12,794 bases of DNA, taken from contig CAVPMW010000027.1 of NCBI GenBank assembly GCA_963706515.1, positions 1-12,794 on the forward strand, written 5' to 3'. This stretch comes from CAVPMW01 sp963706515. Its GTDB lineage: Bacteria > Chloroflexota > Anaerolineae > Anaerolineales > UBA4823. The notes beneath the pieces were generated by a model. That model saw nothing but the letters and a program-made list of their open reading frames with translations, ran no database searches and was not told the DNA's origin. Below, piece after piece: positions 1-6,781 of the stretch (position 1 is the stretch's first letter; each line of letters opens with the position of its first letter). The translations under genes and the position numbers were made by a program.

Positions 1-16
1 GGAGGCGGCGATCTGT

Positions 17-904
17 TTACTTCAGCCGGGCGAGCGCCCTGACCGGAAACGTGCCGACGCCCTTGAATTTCGGCGGGATGGCGCTGAAAGTGAACCCCTC
101 ATCGGGGAGCTGACCGAGGTTGCAGAGGTGTTCCACGATCAGGATGTCGGAGCCGAGCAGCGTCGAATGGACGGGGCGGGTCTTGCCCTGGGTATCATCG
201 ATGTTCATTAAATCGATCCCGACCAGCCTGGCTCCGCCCCGCTGCAAATAAGCTGCAGCTTCTTCGGTAAGGTATGGATGTCCGCTGAAGTAGCCCTCGG
301 TATTCCAATGTTGGTCCCATCCGGTGTGCACCAGCACCGCGTGGTCCCTGATCTCCCTCTCCCGAAAGAGCTCGACGCCGACCGCCCTGCCGGTGCGGCG
401 ATCCGCGAGGATAACGATCCCTTCGAGGTCGGTGAAGCTTTCCAGGCCAACCTCAGACAAGTCTTTGCCGTTCTCATAACGATGGAATGGGCAGTCCAGA
501 TAGGTCCCGGTATTGGAGATCATCTCGATTTTTGCGATCTGGAACTCGGTCCCAGGAGCGTAAATCTCGCGTGACTGCTCCCGGCTGAGGTAGTCACAAA
601 TGACGGGCGCCGGAAAGCCCTTGTAAGTGACCAGCCCGTCCCAGATCACGTGGCTGAGGTCGATCAAGGCAGCAGCCCCCGGGCGGGCACCCCGGGAGGG
701 GCGCTTGTGCGCTTCAGTGATGATTTCTTTGTTGAGAATGCGGACTTTCCCGACCATCAATAAGCGCAGGTCTGCGACCAGTGTTTCAGCCAGCTCCTCA
801 TCTGAGATATCATTGCCGGCGATGTCCAGGCGGAAACCCTGACCCTGCAGGCTCCCGCCGTTGGTAAAGTCAACCTCGAAGTCGAATTTCGCACGTTTAT
901 CCAT
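17..904 (-). CDS. Cyclase-family (kynurenine formamidase-like) hydrolase with N-terminal extension
   Basis: A 295-residue protein. From about residue 80 it matches the cyclase/metal-dependent hydrolase family (PF04199), which includes KynB formamidase: IDLSH at 81-85, then NTGTYLDCPFH at 131-141, then a conserved ETEG-type C-terminal half (VLVHTGWDQHW, LVGIDLMNIDD, HSTLLGSDILIVE). Members usually carry HxGTHxDxPxH, whose histidines bind metal; here the first two histidines are Asn131 and Tyr135, while Asp137 and His141 remain, so metal binding or chemistry may differ. Residues 1-70 form an extra segment (containing LQGQGFRLDI and LLMVGKVRILNK) that is not part of the core family; I do not recognise its function. 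The ATG is preceded by a good ribosome binding site (AAGGAAGG). The gene follows the SDR gene at 86 bp on the same strand, so they may be co-transcribed. The substrate is unknown; the family call is firm, the specific reaction is not. Confidence 0.85.
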   Translation of the reverse strand: MDKRAKFDFEVDFTNGGSLQGQGFRLDIAGNDISDEELAETLVADLRLLMVGKVRILNKEIITEAHKRPSRGARPGAAALIDLSHVIWDGLVTYKGFPAPVICDYLSREQSREIYAPGTEFQIAKIEMISNTGTYLDCPFHRYENGKDLSEVGLESFTDLEGIVILADRRTGRAVGVELFREREIRDHAVLVHTGWDQHWNTEGYFSGHPYLTEEAAAYLQRGGARLVGIDLMNIDDTQGKTRPVHSTLLGSDILIVEHLCNLGQLPDEGFTFSAIPPKFKGVGTFPVRALARLK

Positions 905-990
905 AATGCCTTCCTTTACCCGAACACTTCTGACGGACTTGAGTTTTCATCTTTTACCCTCATCTCCTTAAGCAGCTTGCCTGCTCAGCG

Positions 991-1809
991 CTAAGCCTGA
1001 TAGCGCTCTGCAACCTGCCCGGTGCGGCTCTGCTCGAAGAGCCGGCGCTGGTTTTCGTCGATTTGGGCTACCAGGCTCGGGTCAGCGAGAGCCGGTATAC
1101 AAATTACTTCACCGCGCTCGAGCCCGACCAGTGAGGCCTCGACCAGGTCCTCCGGCGCCATTACCAGGCCAGGCGGATACTGCCCCGGGTCCATTCCCAT
1201 CCGCTGGTGAAATTCCGTTTGCACCACACCCGGGCAGAGCGCCTGCAGTTGGACGCCCGTCCCTTCCAGCTCATTGGCAAGGATTTGGGTGAACACGTTG
1301 ATATAAGCTTTGGTAGCTGCATACGTTGCCCGCTTGGGCAGCGGCGGCGATGGCAGCGAGGCGCTGTAAGCCAGGCGCGAGGAAACATTGATAATAGCTC
1401 CCTGACCGCGGGCGATCATCCCCGGCAATGCAGCCCGGGTAAGGCGGGTCACAGCCAGCACCTGCAAACGGATCAGCTCCTCCGCGCGATCTGGCTCGAG
1501 CGATATGAAGGGCATATAGCCACCGAACCCGGCGTTATTGACGAGCATGGCCAGATCCGAGGCATTCGCGATGCGCTCCTCGACCGCCTGCAGCTCAGCC
1601 GGCTGGGTAAGGTCAGCCACAAGGACTTCGACTGCGACCGAGTGGTTTTTCCTTATGTCATGGGCGAGGGCTTCCAGACGGTCGCCGCGGCGGGCAACGA
1701 GGATCAAATCATATCGGTCGCCTGCGAGGCGTTTTGCGAAAGCTGCGCCGATGCCTGATGAGGCACCGGTCACCAGGGCTTTTGGGCGTGCAGGATTTTG
1801 GGTTGTCAT
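991..1809 (-). CDS. Short-chain dehydrogenase/reductase (classical SDR)
   Basis: A 272-residue classical SDR, an NAD(P)(H)-dependent oxidoreductase with a Rossmann fold. The glycine-rich cofactor loop TGASSGIG is at 14-21, arginines R40-R41 follow the second strand (typical of NADP(H) preference), NNAG is at 91-94, the catalytic serine lies in NVSS (141-144), and Tyr163 and Lys167 form the YxxxK pair. Length is normal for the family with a slightly longer C-terminus. It resembles the YqjQ/DltE-like short-chain reductases ('SDR family NAD(P)-dependent oxidoreductase'). The substrate cannot be read from the sequence. The ATG has a strong ribosome binding site (AGGAGAGG) 4 bases upstream. It lies upstream of the cyclase gene in the same direction, and a small inverted repeat sits about 60-75 bp before its start. 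Confidence 0.92.
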   Translation of the reverse strand: MTTQNPARPKALVTGASSGIGAAFAKRLAGDRYDLILVARRGDRLEALAHDIRKNHSVAVEVLVADLTQPAELQAVEERIANASDLAMLVNNAGFGGYMPFISLEPDRAEELIRLQVLAVTRLTRAALPGMIARGQGAIINVSSRLAYSASLPSPPLPKRATYAATKAYINVFTQILANELEGTGVQLQALCPGVVQTEFHQRMGMDPGQYPPGLVMAPEDLVEASLVGLERGEVICIPALADPSLVAQIDENQRRLFEQSRTGQVAERYQA

Positions 1810-1867
1810 TGCCTCTCCTGTGAGTTGGAGTGTGTAGATGGAAATTGGAAAATTCAGATTAGAAAGA

Positions 1868-1884
1868 GGGGAATCGATTTCCCC
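1868..1884. promoter_or_regulatory. Inverted repeat upstream of the SDR gene (possible operator)
   Basis: GGGGAA and TTCCCC flank the 5-base centre TCGAT, giving a 17-bp near-palindrome. It lies 59 bp or more upstream of the SDR start, in an AT-rich gap after the HIT gene, where the promoter for the SDR-cyclase pair should be. Its position and symmetry fit a repressor or activator site, but I recognise no specific regulator and no clear -35/-10 pair around it. Confidence 0.3.
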
Positions 1885-1992
1885 AATGCACTAGCTGAGG
1901 ATAAATCATAAACCAAAATTGCCGGGTAATATAACCAATTTACTCCGAAAATATCCGCGATTTGCAGTCAGGCGGTTTAATTTAGATAAGTT

Positions 1993-2442
1993 TCACCCAA
2001 GCCGTCGCTGGATTGCCGCGGCGATCTGGGTCATTAATTCCCTGTCTCGCACCAAATTGAATTTGATCGACTGCCGGTAATCCTGCTCATAATACCAGAC
2101 CGGTCCCCGGCGAAGCTCCTCTGGCTCAGACCTATAGCGCGGAAATACGTGAGCATGCAGGGCGGCATCGGTATTTCCTAAAATCTCGTAATTGATCCGG
2201 AAGGCGTCCGTGGTTTCCAGCAGAGCGTCACCCAGCGTCGCCATATCCAGCAGGAAACGGCTGCGCTGTTTTTGATCGAGTGCGTTCAGGTCCGGCAGGG
2301 CAGGGTCGGCCAAAAGGATTGAATATCCGCGCAGGAACTGAGTATCTCCCAGGACAGCCCAACCGGAAGGCATCTGGCAGATGACCGTCGGATTGGTCCC
2401 TGCGCGCGCAGCTTCAACGCGCTGCTGAATGAGTGTAGTCAT
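1993..2442 (-). CDS. HIT-family protein (nucleotide hydrolase/transferase fold)
   Basis: A 149-residue protein of the histidine-triad superfamily, whose members hydrolyse or transfer nucleotidyl groups (Ap4A hydrolases, AMP-lysine/phosphoramide hydrolases). The HIT motif appears as LHAHVFPRY, with His96 and His98; the middle histidine of the HxHxH triad, which is the nucleophile, is kept as His98. The third position is Phe100 instead of His, a deviation from the canonical triad also seen in some diverged HIT proteins. The region GYSILLADPALPDLNAL near 39-55 matches the strand preceding the family's central helix. The start has an upstream AAAAGGA ribosome binding site at about 9 bases. It stands alone between the RCC1 gene and the SDR gene, on the same strand as both. 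The exact substrate is not determinable. Confidence 0.8.
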   Translation of the reverse strand: MTTLIQQRVEAARAGTNPTVICQMPSGWAVLGDTQFLRGYSILLADPALPDLNALDQKQRSRFLLDMATLGDALLETTDAFRINYEILGNTDAALHAHVFPRYRSEPEELRRGPVWYYEQDYRQSIKFNLVRDRELMTQIAAAIQRRLG

Positions 2443-2460
2443 TTATATAGTCCTTTTCTA

Positions 2461-2510
2461 GTGTTCCGTCAAACCTGATTATTTAGAAAGAATCGGTAGA
2501 AACGGAACAC
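2461..2510. repeat. Imperfect inverted repeat between the RCC1 and HIT genes
   Basis: GTGTTCCGT (2461-2469) and ACGGAACAC (2502-2510) are exact reverse complements. Inside them ACCTGATT and AATCGGT pair with one bulge, so the 50 bases can fold into one long interrupted hairpin. It lies just upstream of the HIT start and downstream of the RCC1 stop. There is no T-run on either side, so it is not a classical intrinsic terminator. It may be a transcript-processing structure or a small intergenic repeat. Confidence 0.45.
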
Positions 2511-2555
2511 CAGCCTCCGGCGCGATTCCGCTCGAAGCACTGGCAGACTCAAATG

Positions 2556-2588
2556 CCTGATTATAATATCAGGGGTTTCGCAGTTGAA
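2556..2588 (-). promoter_or_regulatory. Palindrome containing TATAAT, possible promoter of the HIT gene
   Basis: CCTGAT and ATCAGG (2556-2573) surround TATAAT, so a -10-like hexamer can be read on both strands. On the minus strand TATAAT (2565-2560) would serve the HIT gene, whose start is about 118 bases further. The matching -35 at 17-bp spacing is weak (TTCAAC, 2588-2583). It is the only promoter-like match found in this gap; support is limited. Confidence 0.25.
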
Positions 2589-2616
2589 GGAAAATAACCT
2601 GGAAATACCGGATAGA

Positions 2617-3921
2617 TCAGCGGGGAATAAGCGGCAAGTAGATCGATTTCTCTGCGAATCTGACCTGCACGGGCGTATTTCTATCGATGATTGTATTATC
2701 GCCCAACTGACCATGGTTGTTCGATCCCCAACCCCAAACCGAGCTATCTGACTTCAGGGCCAGGTTGTGGTAGTCTCTGGCGGCAATCGCGGTCACATCG
2801 CTTAATCCGCTCACCTGCACGGGGATGTGGCTCTCGGTATTCGTCCCATCGCCCAATTCGCCAACGTCATTGCAGCCCCAGGTCCAGACTGTGCCATCTG
2901 CCTTCAGCGCCGAAGTATGGCAGTCTCCCGCGGATACAGCGATCATATTGCTCAACCCGCTGACCTGGACGGGAATATTACTATCAGTGGTTGTGTTATT
3001 CCCTAACTCGCCGTCGCGGTTTCTCCCCCAGGTCCAGACTGTGCCATCGGAGCGCAATGCCACGGCGTGAAACCATCCGGCGGAGGCCTGGGTTACACTC
3101 GTTAAGCCGTTCACCGCCACCGGGGAAAGCTTGAACGTATTCGTCCCATCGCCCAGCTGACCATATTCGTTTTCACCCCATGCCATGAGCGTGTGTTCGG
3201 GCAGCAAGGCCAGGCTAAAAAATCCCCCGCCTGTAATTGCGATCACGTCATCTAATCCATCGACCAGGACCGGTACATTCCGGTTGGTCGTCGTTCCATC
3301 CCCTAACTGGCCGGACGAATTAAAGCCCCACGCCCATACCGTTCCGTCCGACCGGAGCGCCAGGCTGTGGTACCCCCTGCCGCCCAGGGCGATCACTGAG
3401 CTCAACCCGCTGACCTGGACCGGTGTATATCTGTCCGTAAATGTCCCATCCCCTAACTGACCCATCGAGTTCCAACCCCAGGCCCAGACGGTGCCGTCTG
3501 ATTTCAGGGCAAAGTTATGGCTTTCCCCGCCCATGATTGCAGTAATCGAATTCAGATATCCCGCGTTGCCGGGTCCGTGCACCTGAACCGGCAGGTGGCG
3601 ATCGTTGCTGAAGTCCGGAGGTGAAAATGTGGAAAATGTGCCATCCCCCAGCTTGCCAAACCAGTTGAAACCCAGGTCCCATACGGTACCGTCTGACTTT
3701 AGGAATACAGAGTCCCTTGCACCACCTCCGATAGCGGTCACGACCGGTGGGAGGGTCACCCCAGCTTCGACCTGCCCCGCCTCAGGACAGTCGATAACAG
3801 CTCCGGTTCCATCATAGCAGATGGGCATGCCTGCTTGCGAGATCTGGAGCGTGGCAGCATGGACCGAGAAAGCAGCCAGGAAAAAGAGCGGCAAAACGAT
3901 TAAGAAGCGAACGACGTGCAT
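2617..3921 (-). CDS. Secreted RCC1-repeat beta-propeller protein
   Basis: A 434-residue exported protein. Residues 1-22 form a signal peptide (basic start MHVVR, hydrophobic FLIVLPLFFLAAF, cleavage-like VHA before ATLQ). A short two-cysteine segment follows (C35 and C45, around CYDGTGAVIDC). From about residue 58 to 424 there are seven RCC1/ATS1-type repeats, six of 50 residues and a first longer one with a roughly 14-residue insertion. Each contains the signature SDGTVWAWGxNxxGQLGDGT followed by PVQVxGL, so a seven-bladed propeller is predicted. The protein ends in IYLPLIPR, a tail like those on many exported Chloroflexota proteins; its use as an attachment or sorting signal is my inference. 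Bacterial RCC1 proteins are not nucleotide exchange factors by default; binding of surface polymers or proteins is more likely. The start codon choice is supported by the signal peptide; the ribosome binding site (GGGGG) is weak. Divergent from rarA. Confidence 0.9.
   Translation of the reverse strand: MHVVRFLIVLPLFFLAAFSVHAATLQISQAGMPICYDGTGAVIDCPEAGQVEAGVTLPPVVTAIGGGARDSVFLKSDGTVWDLGFNWFGKLGDGTFSTFSPPDFSNDRHLPVQVHGPGNAGYLNSITAIMGGESHNFALKSDGTVWAWGWNSMGQLGDGTFTDRYTPVQVSGLSSVIALGGRGYHSLALRSDGTVWAWGFNSSGQLGDGTTTNRNVPVLVDGLDDVIAITGGGFFSLALLPEHTLMAWGENEYGQLGDGTNTFKLSPVAVNGLTSVTQASAGWFHAVALRSDGTVWTWGRNRDGELGNNTTTDSNIPVQVSGLSNMIAVSAGDCHTSALKADGTVWTWGCNDVGELGDGTNTESHIPVQVSGLSDVTAIAARDYHNLALKSDSSVWGWGSNNHGQLGDNTIIDRNTPVQVRFAEKSIYLPLIPR
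2640..3745 (-). repeat. Seven tandem ~150-bp coding repeats (RCC1 blades)
   Basis: The blades of the RCC1 protein recur at the DNA level with a 150-bp period. For example, variants of the block encoding SDGTVWxWG recur near 2740, 2890, 3040, 3340, 3490 and 3690. The fourth blade from the N-terminus (about 3190) is the most diverged, with LLPEHTLMAWG in place of the consensus. Internal similarity makes this stretch prone to blade gain or loss by recombination. Confidence 0.8.
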
Positions 3922-4046
3922 TGGACCCCCACTACAAACGATCCGGGTGATGACTCATTTATATCAGATTTTATTACAAATATCATTTCCCTTGCAAAAT
4001 TGTATACAGTTATTGGAATTTGAGAATAAAGTATATTTTCAAGCCA

Positions 4047-4069
4047 GTGCCTGAACTGAGTTCAGGCAC
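4047..4069. promoter_or_regulatory. Perfect palindrome in the RCC1/rarA divergent intergenic region
   Basis: GTGCCTGAAC (4047-4056) and GTTCAGGCAC (4060-4069) are exact reverse complements around TGA. A half-site-like copy, GAACTCAG, follows at 4071-4078. The site lies 36 bp upstream of a TATAAT box leading to rarA, in the gap shared with the divergent RCC1 gene. No T-run follows, so an operator is more likely than a terminator. The core GAAC-N3-GTTC is close to the Gram-positive LexA box GAAC-N4-GTTC but has one base too few. Confidence 0.5.
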
Positions 4070-4078
4070 CGAACTCAG

Positions 4079-4110
4079 CCGCCTGGCTAAGCTGCCTCAG
4101 GCGGTATAAT
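4079..4110 (+). promoter_or_regulatory. Putative rarA promoter with a perfect -10 box
   Basis: TATAAT (4105-4110) lies 31 bp upstream of the rarA ATG, predicting a leader of about 25 bases. The -35 position is poor (CTGGCT-like), which often means an activator is needed. An inverted repeat, CCGCCTG (4079-4085) and CAGGCGG (4098-4104), covers the -35 region and abuts the -10 box, so a bound regulator or a hairpin here could control start. Confidence 0.45.
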
Positions 4111-4141
4111 AGATCGTCAGACCGAGATAGAAAGCAGATTA

Positions 4142-5554
4142 ATGGACCTCTTTTCCCACGCCATGGACCAACGCCTGAAGAGCGAAGCGCCGCTAGCCGC
4201 GCGCATGCGGCCGCGCACCCTTGATGAGTTTATCGGGCAGGAGCACATCGTGGGTCCGGGGAAGCTCTTGCGCCGCGCCATCGAAACCGACCGCCTGTTC
4301 TCTTCAATTCTCCTGTGGGGACCGCCGGGCAGCGGCAAGACCACCCTGGCAATGGTGATCGCCAACCTGACCAAGAGCCACTTCGAGACGCTTTCCGCGG
4401 TGCTGGCTGGCAAAGCCGAGCTGAGAGATGTCATCGACAAATCCATCGAGCGGCGCAAGCTCTACAACAAGCGCACCATCCTGTTCGTCGACGAGGTCCA
4501 CCGCTGGAACAAAGCTCAGCAAGACGCCCTGCTGCCTCACGTGGAAAACGGGACGCTGACCTTGATCGGGGCGACCACCGAGAACCCATATTTCGAGGTG
4601 ATCGGCGCGCTGGTCTCCAGGTCGCGCGTTTTCCAGCTGCGCCCACTGGAGGACGATGACGTGCGCCGCATTCTCGAAAGCGCCCTGCAGGACCCGGAGC
4701 GCGGCTACGGCAAAAAAACCATCCGGATCGACGAAGAAGCGACCGCCCATCTAATCCAGGTGGCGGGAGGCGACGCCCGCAACGCGTTGAACGCCCTCGA
4801 GCTGGCAGTGGAATCAACCCTGGTGGAGAAGGACAGTGTGATCCACATCACCCTGGAGGTCGCCCAGGAGTTGATCCAACGGCGGGCGGTGCTTTACGAC
4901 AAGGACGGGGACGCGCATTACGACACGATATCTGCCTTCATTAAATCGGTGCGCGGCTCAGACCCCGATGCAGCTCTCTACTGGCTGGCGAAGATGCTCT
5001 ATGCCGGCGAAGACCCGCGCTTCATTCTAAGACGCTTATTGATCCTGGCTGGCGAGGATATCGGATTGGCAGAACCGCTCGGGTTGGTGGTTGCCAGCGC
5101 TGCGGCGCAAGCCTTCGATTACGTCGGCTTGCCGGAAGGGATTTATCCAATCGTCGAAGCGACGCTGTTCCTATCCACAGCTCCCAAATCCAATACTGCT
5201 ACAGCCTATTTCAAAGCCTTCCAGCTCATCGAAGACCAGGGCAAGCTGGAGGTGCCTCAGCATTTGAAGGACGCCAACCGGGATGCGCGCGCCCTCGGGC
5301 ATGGTCAGGGCTACGTCTATCCGCATGAAGATCCCAGCCACTTCCTCCCCCAACAGTATTTACCGGGTGAGCTGCTGGGCACCTATTTCTACCAGCCTTC
5401 CAGCCAGGGGTACGAAGCCCAGGTCGAGGCGCGGCTGGCCCGCTGGCGTGAGGCGCAGCAGCGCGCCCTGGGGATCGAGCAAGCTGAAACCCTCCCGGAG
5501 CTGCCGGAGGCAACCATCAAAGAGATCAAGGGGAAGCACAAAGCTGCCAGGTAG
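4142..5554 (+). CDS. rarA: Replication-associated recombination protein A (RarA/MgsA AAA+ ATPase)
   Basis: A 470-residue RarA/MgsA/WRNIP1-family AAA+ ATPase, related to clamp-loader subunits, which acts in the cytoplasm at stalled replication forks with SSB. Visible motifs: RPRTLDEFIGQEHIVG at 23-38 (family hallmark), Walker A GPPGSGKT at 60-67, Walker B ILFVDEVHR at 113-121, sensor 1 GATTEN at 143-148, and the arginine-finger region SRSRVF at 159-164. The helical and tetramerisation regions follow, including DPDAALYWLAKML, EDPRFILRRL and EDIGLAEP. The C-terminus has about 30 charged residues beyond the conserved PxGYxYPHD-type block, longer than the usual ~440 residues. The ATG has no clear ribosome binding site, so initiation may rely on the short leader. 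It is the first gene of a five-gene run; a hairpin surrounds its stop codon. Confidence 0.95.
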   Translation: MDLFSHAMDQRLKSEAPLAARMRPRTLDEFIGQEHIVGPGKLLRRAIETDRLFSSILLWGPPGSGKTTLAMVIANLTKSHFETLSAVLAGKAELRDVIDKSIERRKLYNKRTILFVDEVHRWNKAQQDALLPHVENGTLTLIGATTENPYFEVIGALVSRSRVFQLRPLEDDDVRRILESALQDPERGYGKKTIRIDEEATAHLIQVAGGDARNALNALELAVESTLVEKDSVIHITLEVAQELIQRRAVLYDKDGDAHYDTISAFIKSVRGSDPDAALYWLAKMLYAGEDPRFILRRLLILAGEDIGLAEPLGLVVASAAAQAFDYVGLPEGIYPIVEATLFLSTAPKSNTATAYFKAFQLIEDQGKLEVPQHLKDANRDARALGHGQGYVYPHEDPSHFLPQQYLPGELLGTYFYQPSSQGYEAQVEARLARWREAQQRALGIEQAETLPELPEATIKEIKGKHKAAR

Positions 5555-5565
5555 TTTCCTGGCAG
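5544..5565 (+). promoter_or_regulatory. Hairpin enclosing the rarA stop codon
   Basis: CTGCCAGG (5544-5551) and CCTGGCAG (5558-5565) are exact reverse complements; the 6-base loop holds the rarA TAG (5552-5554). No T-run follows, so it is not a normal terminator. In the mRNA it would fold between rarA and the phosphatase gene when ribosomes are absent. It could protect the transcript end, mark a processing site, or reduce downstream expression; the phosphatase gene itself has no good ribosome binding site. Confidence 0.4.
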
Positions 5566-5584
5566 GTAACTATCCGCGATTATT

Positions 5585-6202
5585 ATGCCAATGCTCTTAT
5601 TGATCCGCCACGCAGAGAATAACTACCTTAAGCTGAACCGGCTGCCAGGGCGCCTGCCGGGCGTCCATCTCAACCGGCGCGGCAAGGCTCAGGCGCGCCT
5701 CCTGGCTGAGCGCCTGAAGGCTGCTCCGATAAAGGCGGTATACAGCAGCCCATTGGAGCGCGCCATGGAAACGGCGCTGCCTTTAGCCAAAGCGCTGGGG
5801 CTGGAGGTAATCTCACGGCCCGGGCTGATCGAGACCGACGTCGGCGAGTGGCAGGGCGCATCGATTAAGAAATTAGGCAAGCAGAAATACTGGCGCGTTG
5901 TGCAACAGACTCCCTCCTTAGCCCATTTCCCCGGCGGTGAGAGCTTCCTGGACGGCCAATTGCGCATCTGCCAGGAGATTTCTGCGTTGGGTGCGCTGCA
6001 CGAAAAAGAGGATTTGCTGGTCGCGGTCTCGCACGGCGACCCGATCAAGCTGGCAGTGGCCTATTACCTGGGCATGCCGCTGGACCTCTTCCAGCGATTG
6101 AGCGTTTCCCCGGCGGCGATAACTGCCTTGATGCTCGGTGAAGGGTTCGTCAGAGTGCTCACTTTAAATTATGATCCGTCTCTTACATTTACTAAACCCT
6201 GA
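5585..6202 (+). CDS. Histidine phosphatase family protein (MSMEG_4193/TIGR03848-like)
   Basis: A 205-residue member of the histidine phosphatase (phosphoglycerate mutase-like) superfamily. The RHG motif is present as RHAEN with catalytic His9 and Arg8; Arg59 lies in SSPLERAMETA (54-64), the acid residue is in IETDVGEWQG (82-91), and the second catalytic histidine is His150 in VSHGDPIK. The opening PGRLPGVHLNRRGKAQA and the overall length match the MSMEG_4193 family (Rv2135c in M. tuberculosis). It is a phosphatase or phosphomutase of unknown substrate. It starts 31 bases after rarA without a clear ribosome binding site; ATG at 5591 is an alternative start. In Actinobacteria the same gene type adjoins DUF3090 and SCO1664-family genes, as it does here, so joint function is inferred. 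Confidence 0.88.
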   Translation: MPMLLLIRHAENNYLKLNRLPGRLPGVHLNRRGKAQARLLAERLKAAPIKAVYSSPLERAMETALPLAKALGLEVISRPGLIETDVGEWQGASIKKLGKQKYWRVVQQTPSLAHFPGGESFLDGQLRICQEISALGALHEKEDLLVAVSHGDPIKLAVAYYLGMPLDLFQRLSVSPAAITALMLGEGFVRVLTLNYDPSLTFTKP

Positions 6203-6253
6203 CTCTGGTATACTACTCCACACTAGGCACCGCATGACTGCCCGGAGAGGATA

Positions 6254-6781
6254 ATGCCCCCGATCGAACTAGAATTGAAGCCAGTAACCCATATCACCGC
6301 CGACGCGATCGGTCAGCCCGGTAAAAGGGTCTTTTACCTGCAGGGTTGGCAGGAAGAGCGTACGATTACCCTCATTGTCGAAAAGATCCAGCTCCAATCC
6401 CTGGCAGTGGGGCTGGAGCAGTTCCTGGCTGAAATCGATGAAAAATACCCCGGTTTGGTGGAGGCTTCTCCCGACTATGTCGAAGATAAGATGCACATCC
6501 ATCCGCCGGTTGACCCGCTCTTCAGGGTAGGCGAAATGGGTTTGGGCTACGATCCAGACGCAGACATGATCGTACTGGTAGCCCGTGAGCTCCTGGCGGA
6601 AGAGCAGCCAGCCGAGGAGGCCAGCGTAGTCCGCTTCTGGTGCACCCGCTCCCAGCTGCGAGCGATGGTGCGCTGGGGGCTGGAGGTCAGCGGGCGCGGC
6701 CGTCCGATTTGCCCCCAATGCGGGCAGCCTATCGATCCCGAAGGTCATTTCTGTCCCAAGAAAAATGGACATCTGCACTAA
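6254..6781 (+). CDS. DUF3090 family protein (TIGR03847) with C-terminal zinc-ribbon-like motif
   Basis: A 175-residue protein of unknown function recognised as DUF3090. The N-terminal two thirds form a mixed alpha/beta domain with GKRVFYLQG (23-31) and IHPPVDPLFRVGEMGLGYD (82-100), both typical of the family. The last 25 residues contain CPQCGQPIDPEGHFCPKKNG, with Cys153, Cys156, Cys167 and His165/His173 as candidate zinc ligands. The ribosome binding site GGAGAGG is 3-9 bases before the ATG. A TATACT at 6209-6214 could be an internal -10, without a convincing -35. It sits between the phosphatase and the SCO1664-family kinase-like gene, the same trio as Rv2133c-Rv2135c near mshC in mycobacteria. 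No biochemical function is established that I know of. Confidence 0.9.
   Translation: MPPIELELKPVTHITADAIGQPGKRVFYLQGWQEERTITLIVEKIQLQSLAVGLEQFLAEIDEKYPGLVEASPDYVEDKMHIHPPVDPLFRVGEMGLGYDPDADMIVLVARELLAEEQPAEEASVVRFWCTRSQLRAMVRWGLEVSGRGRPICPQCGQPIDPEGHFCPKKNGHLH

Noticed and set aside
1207..1758. 183-residue open frame on the plus strand
   Set aside because: Antisense of the SDR gene, which has all catalytic motifs; the plus-strand reading has none.
2640..3745. Regularly spaced repeats resembling an array such as CRISPR
   Set aside because: The 150-bp period is coding and corresponds to RCC1 blades; there are no short identical repeats with unique spacers.
4051..4065. LexA (SOS) box at the rarA promoter
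   Set aside because: GAAC and GTTC are separated by three bases, not the four of the Gram-positive consensus. Kept only as an unassigned palindrome.
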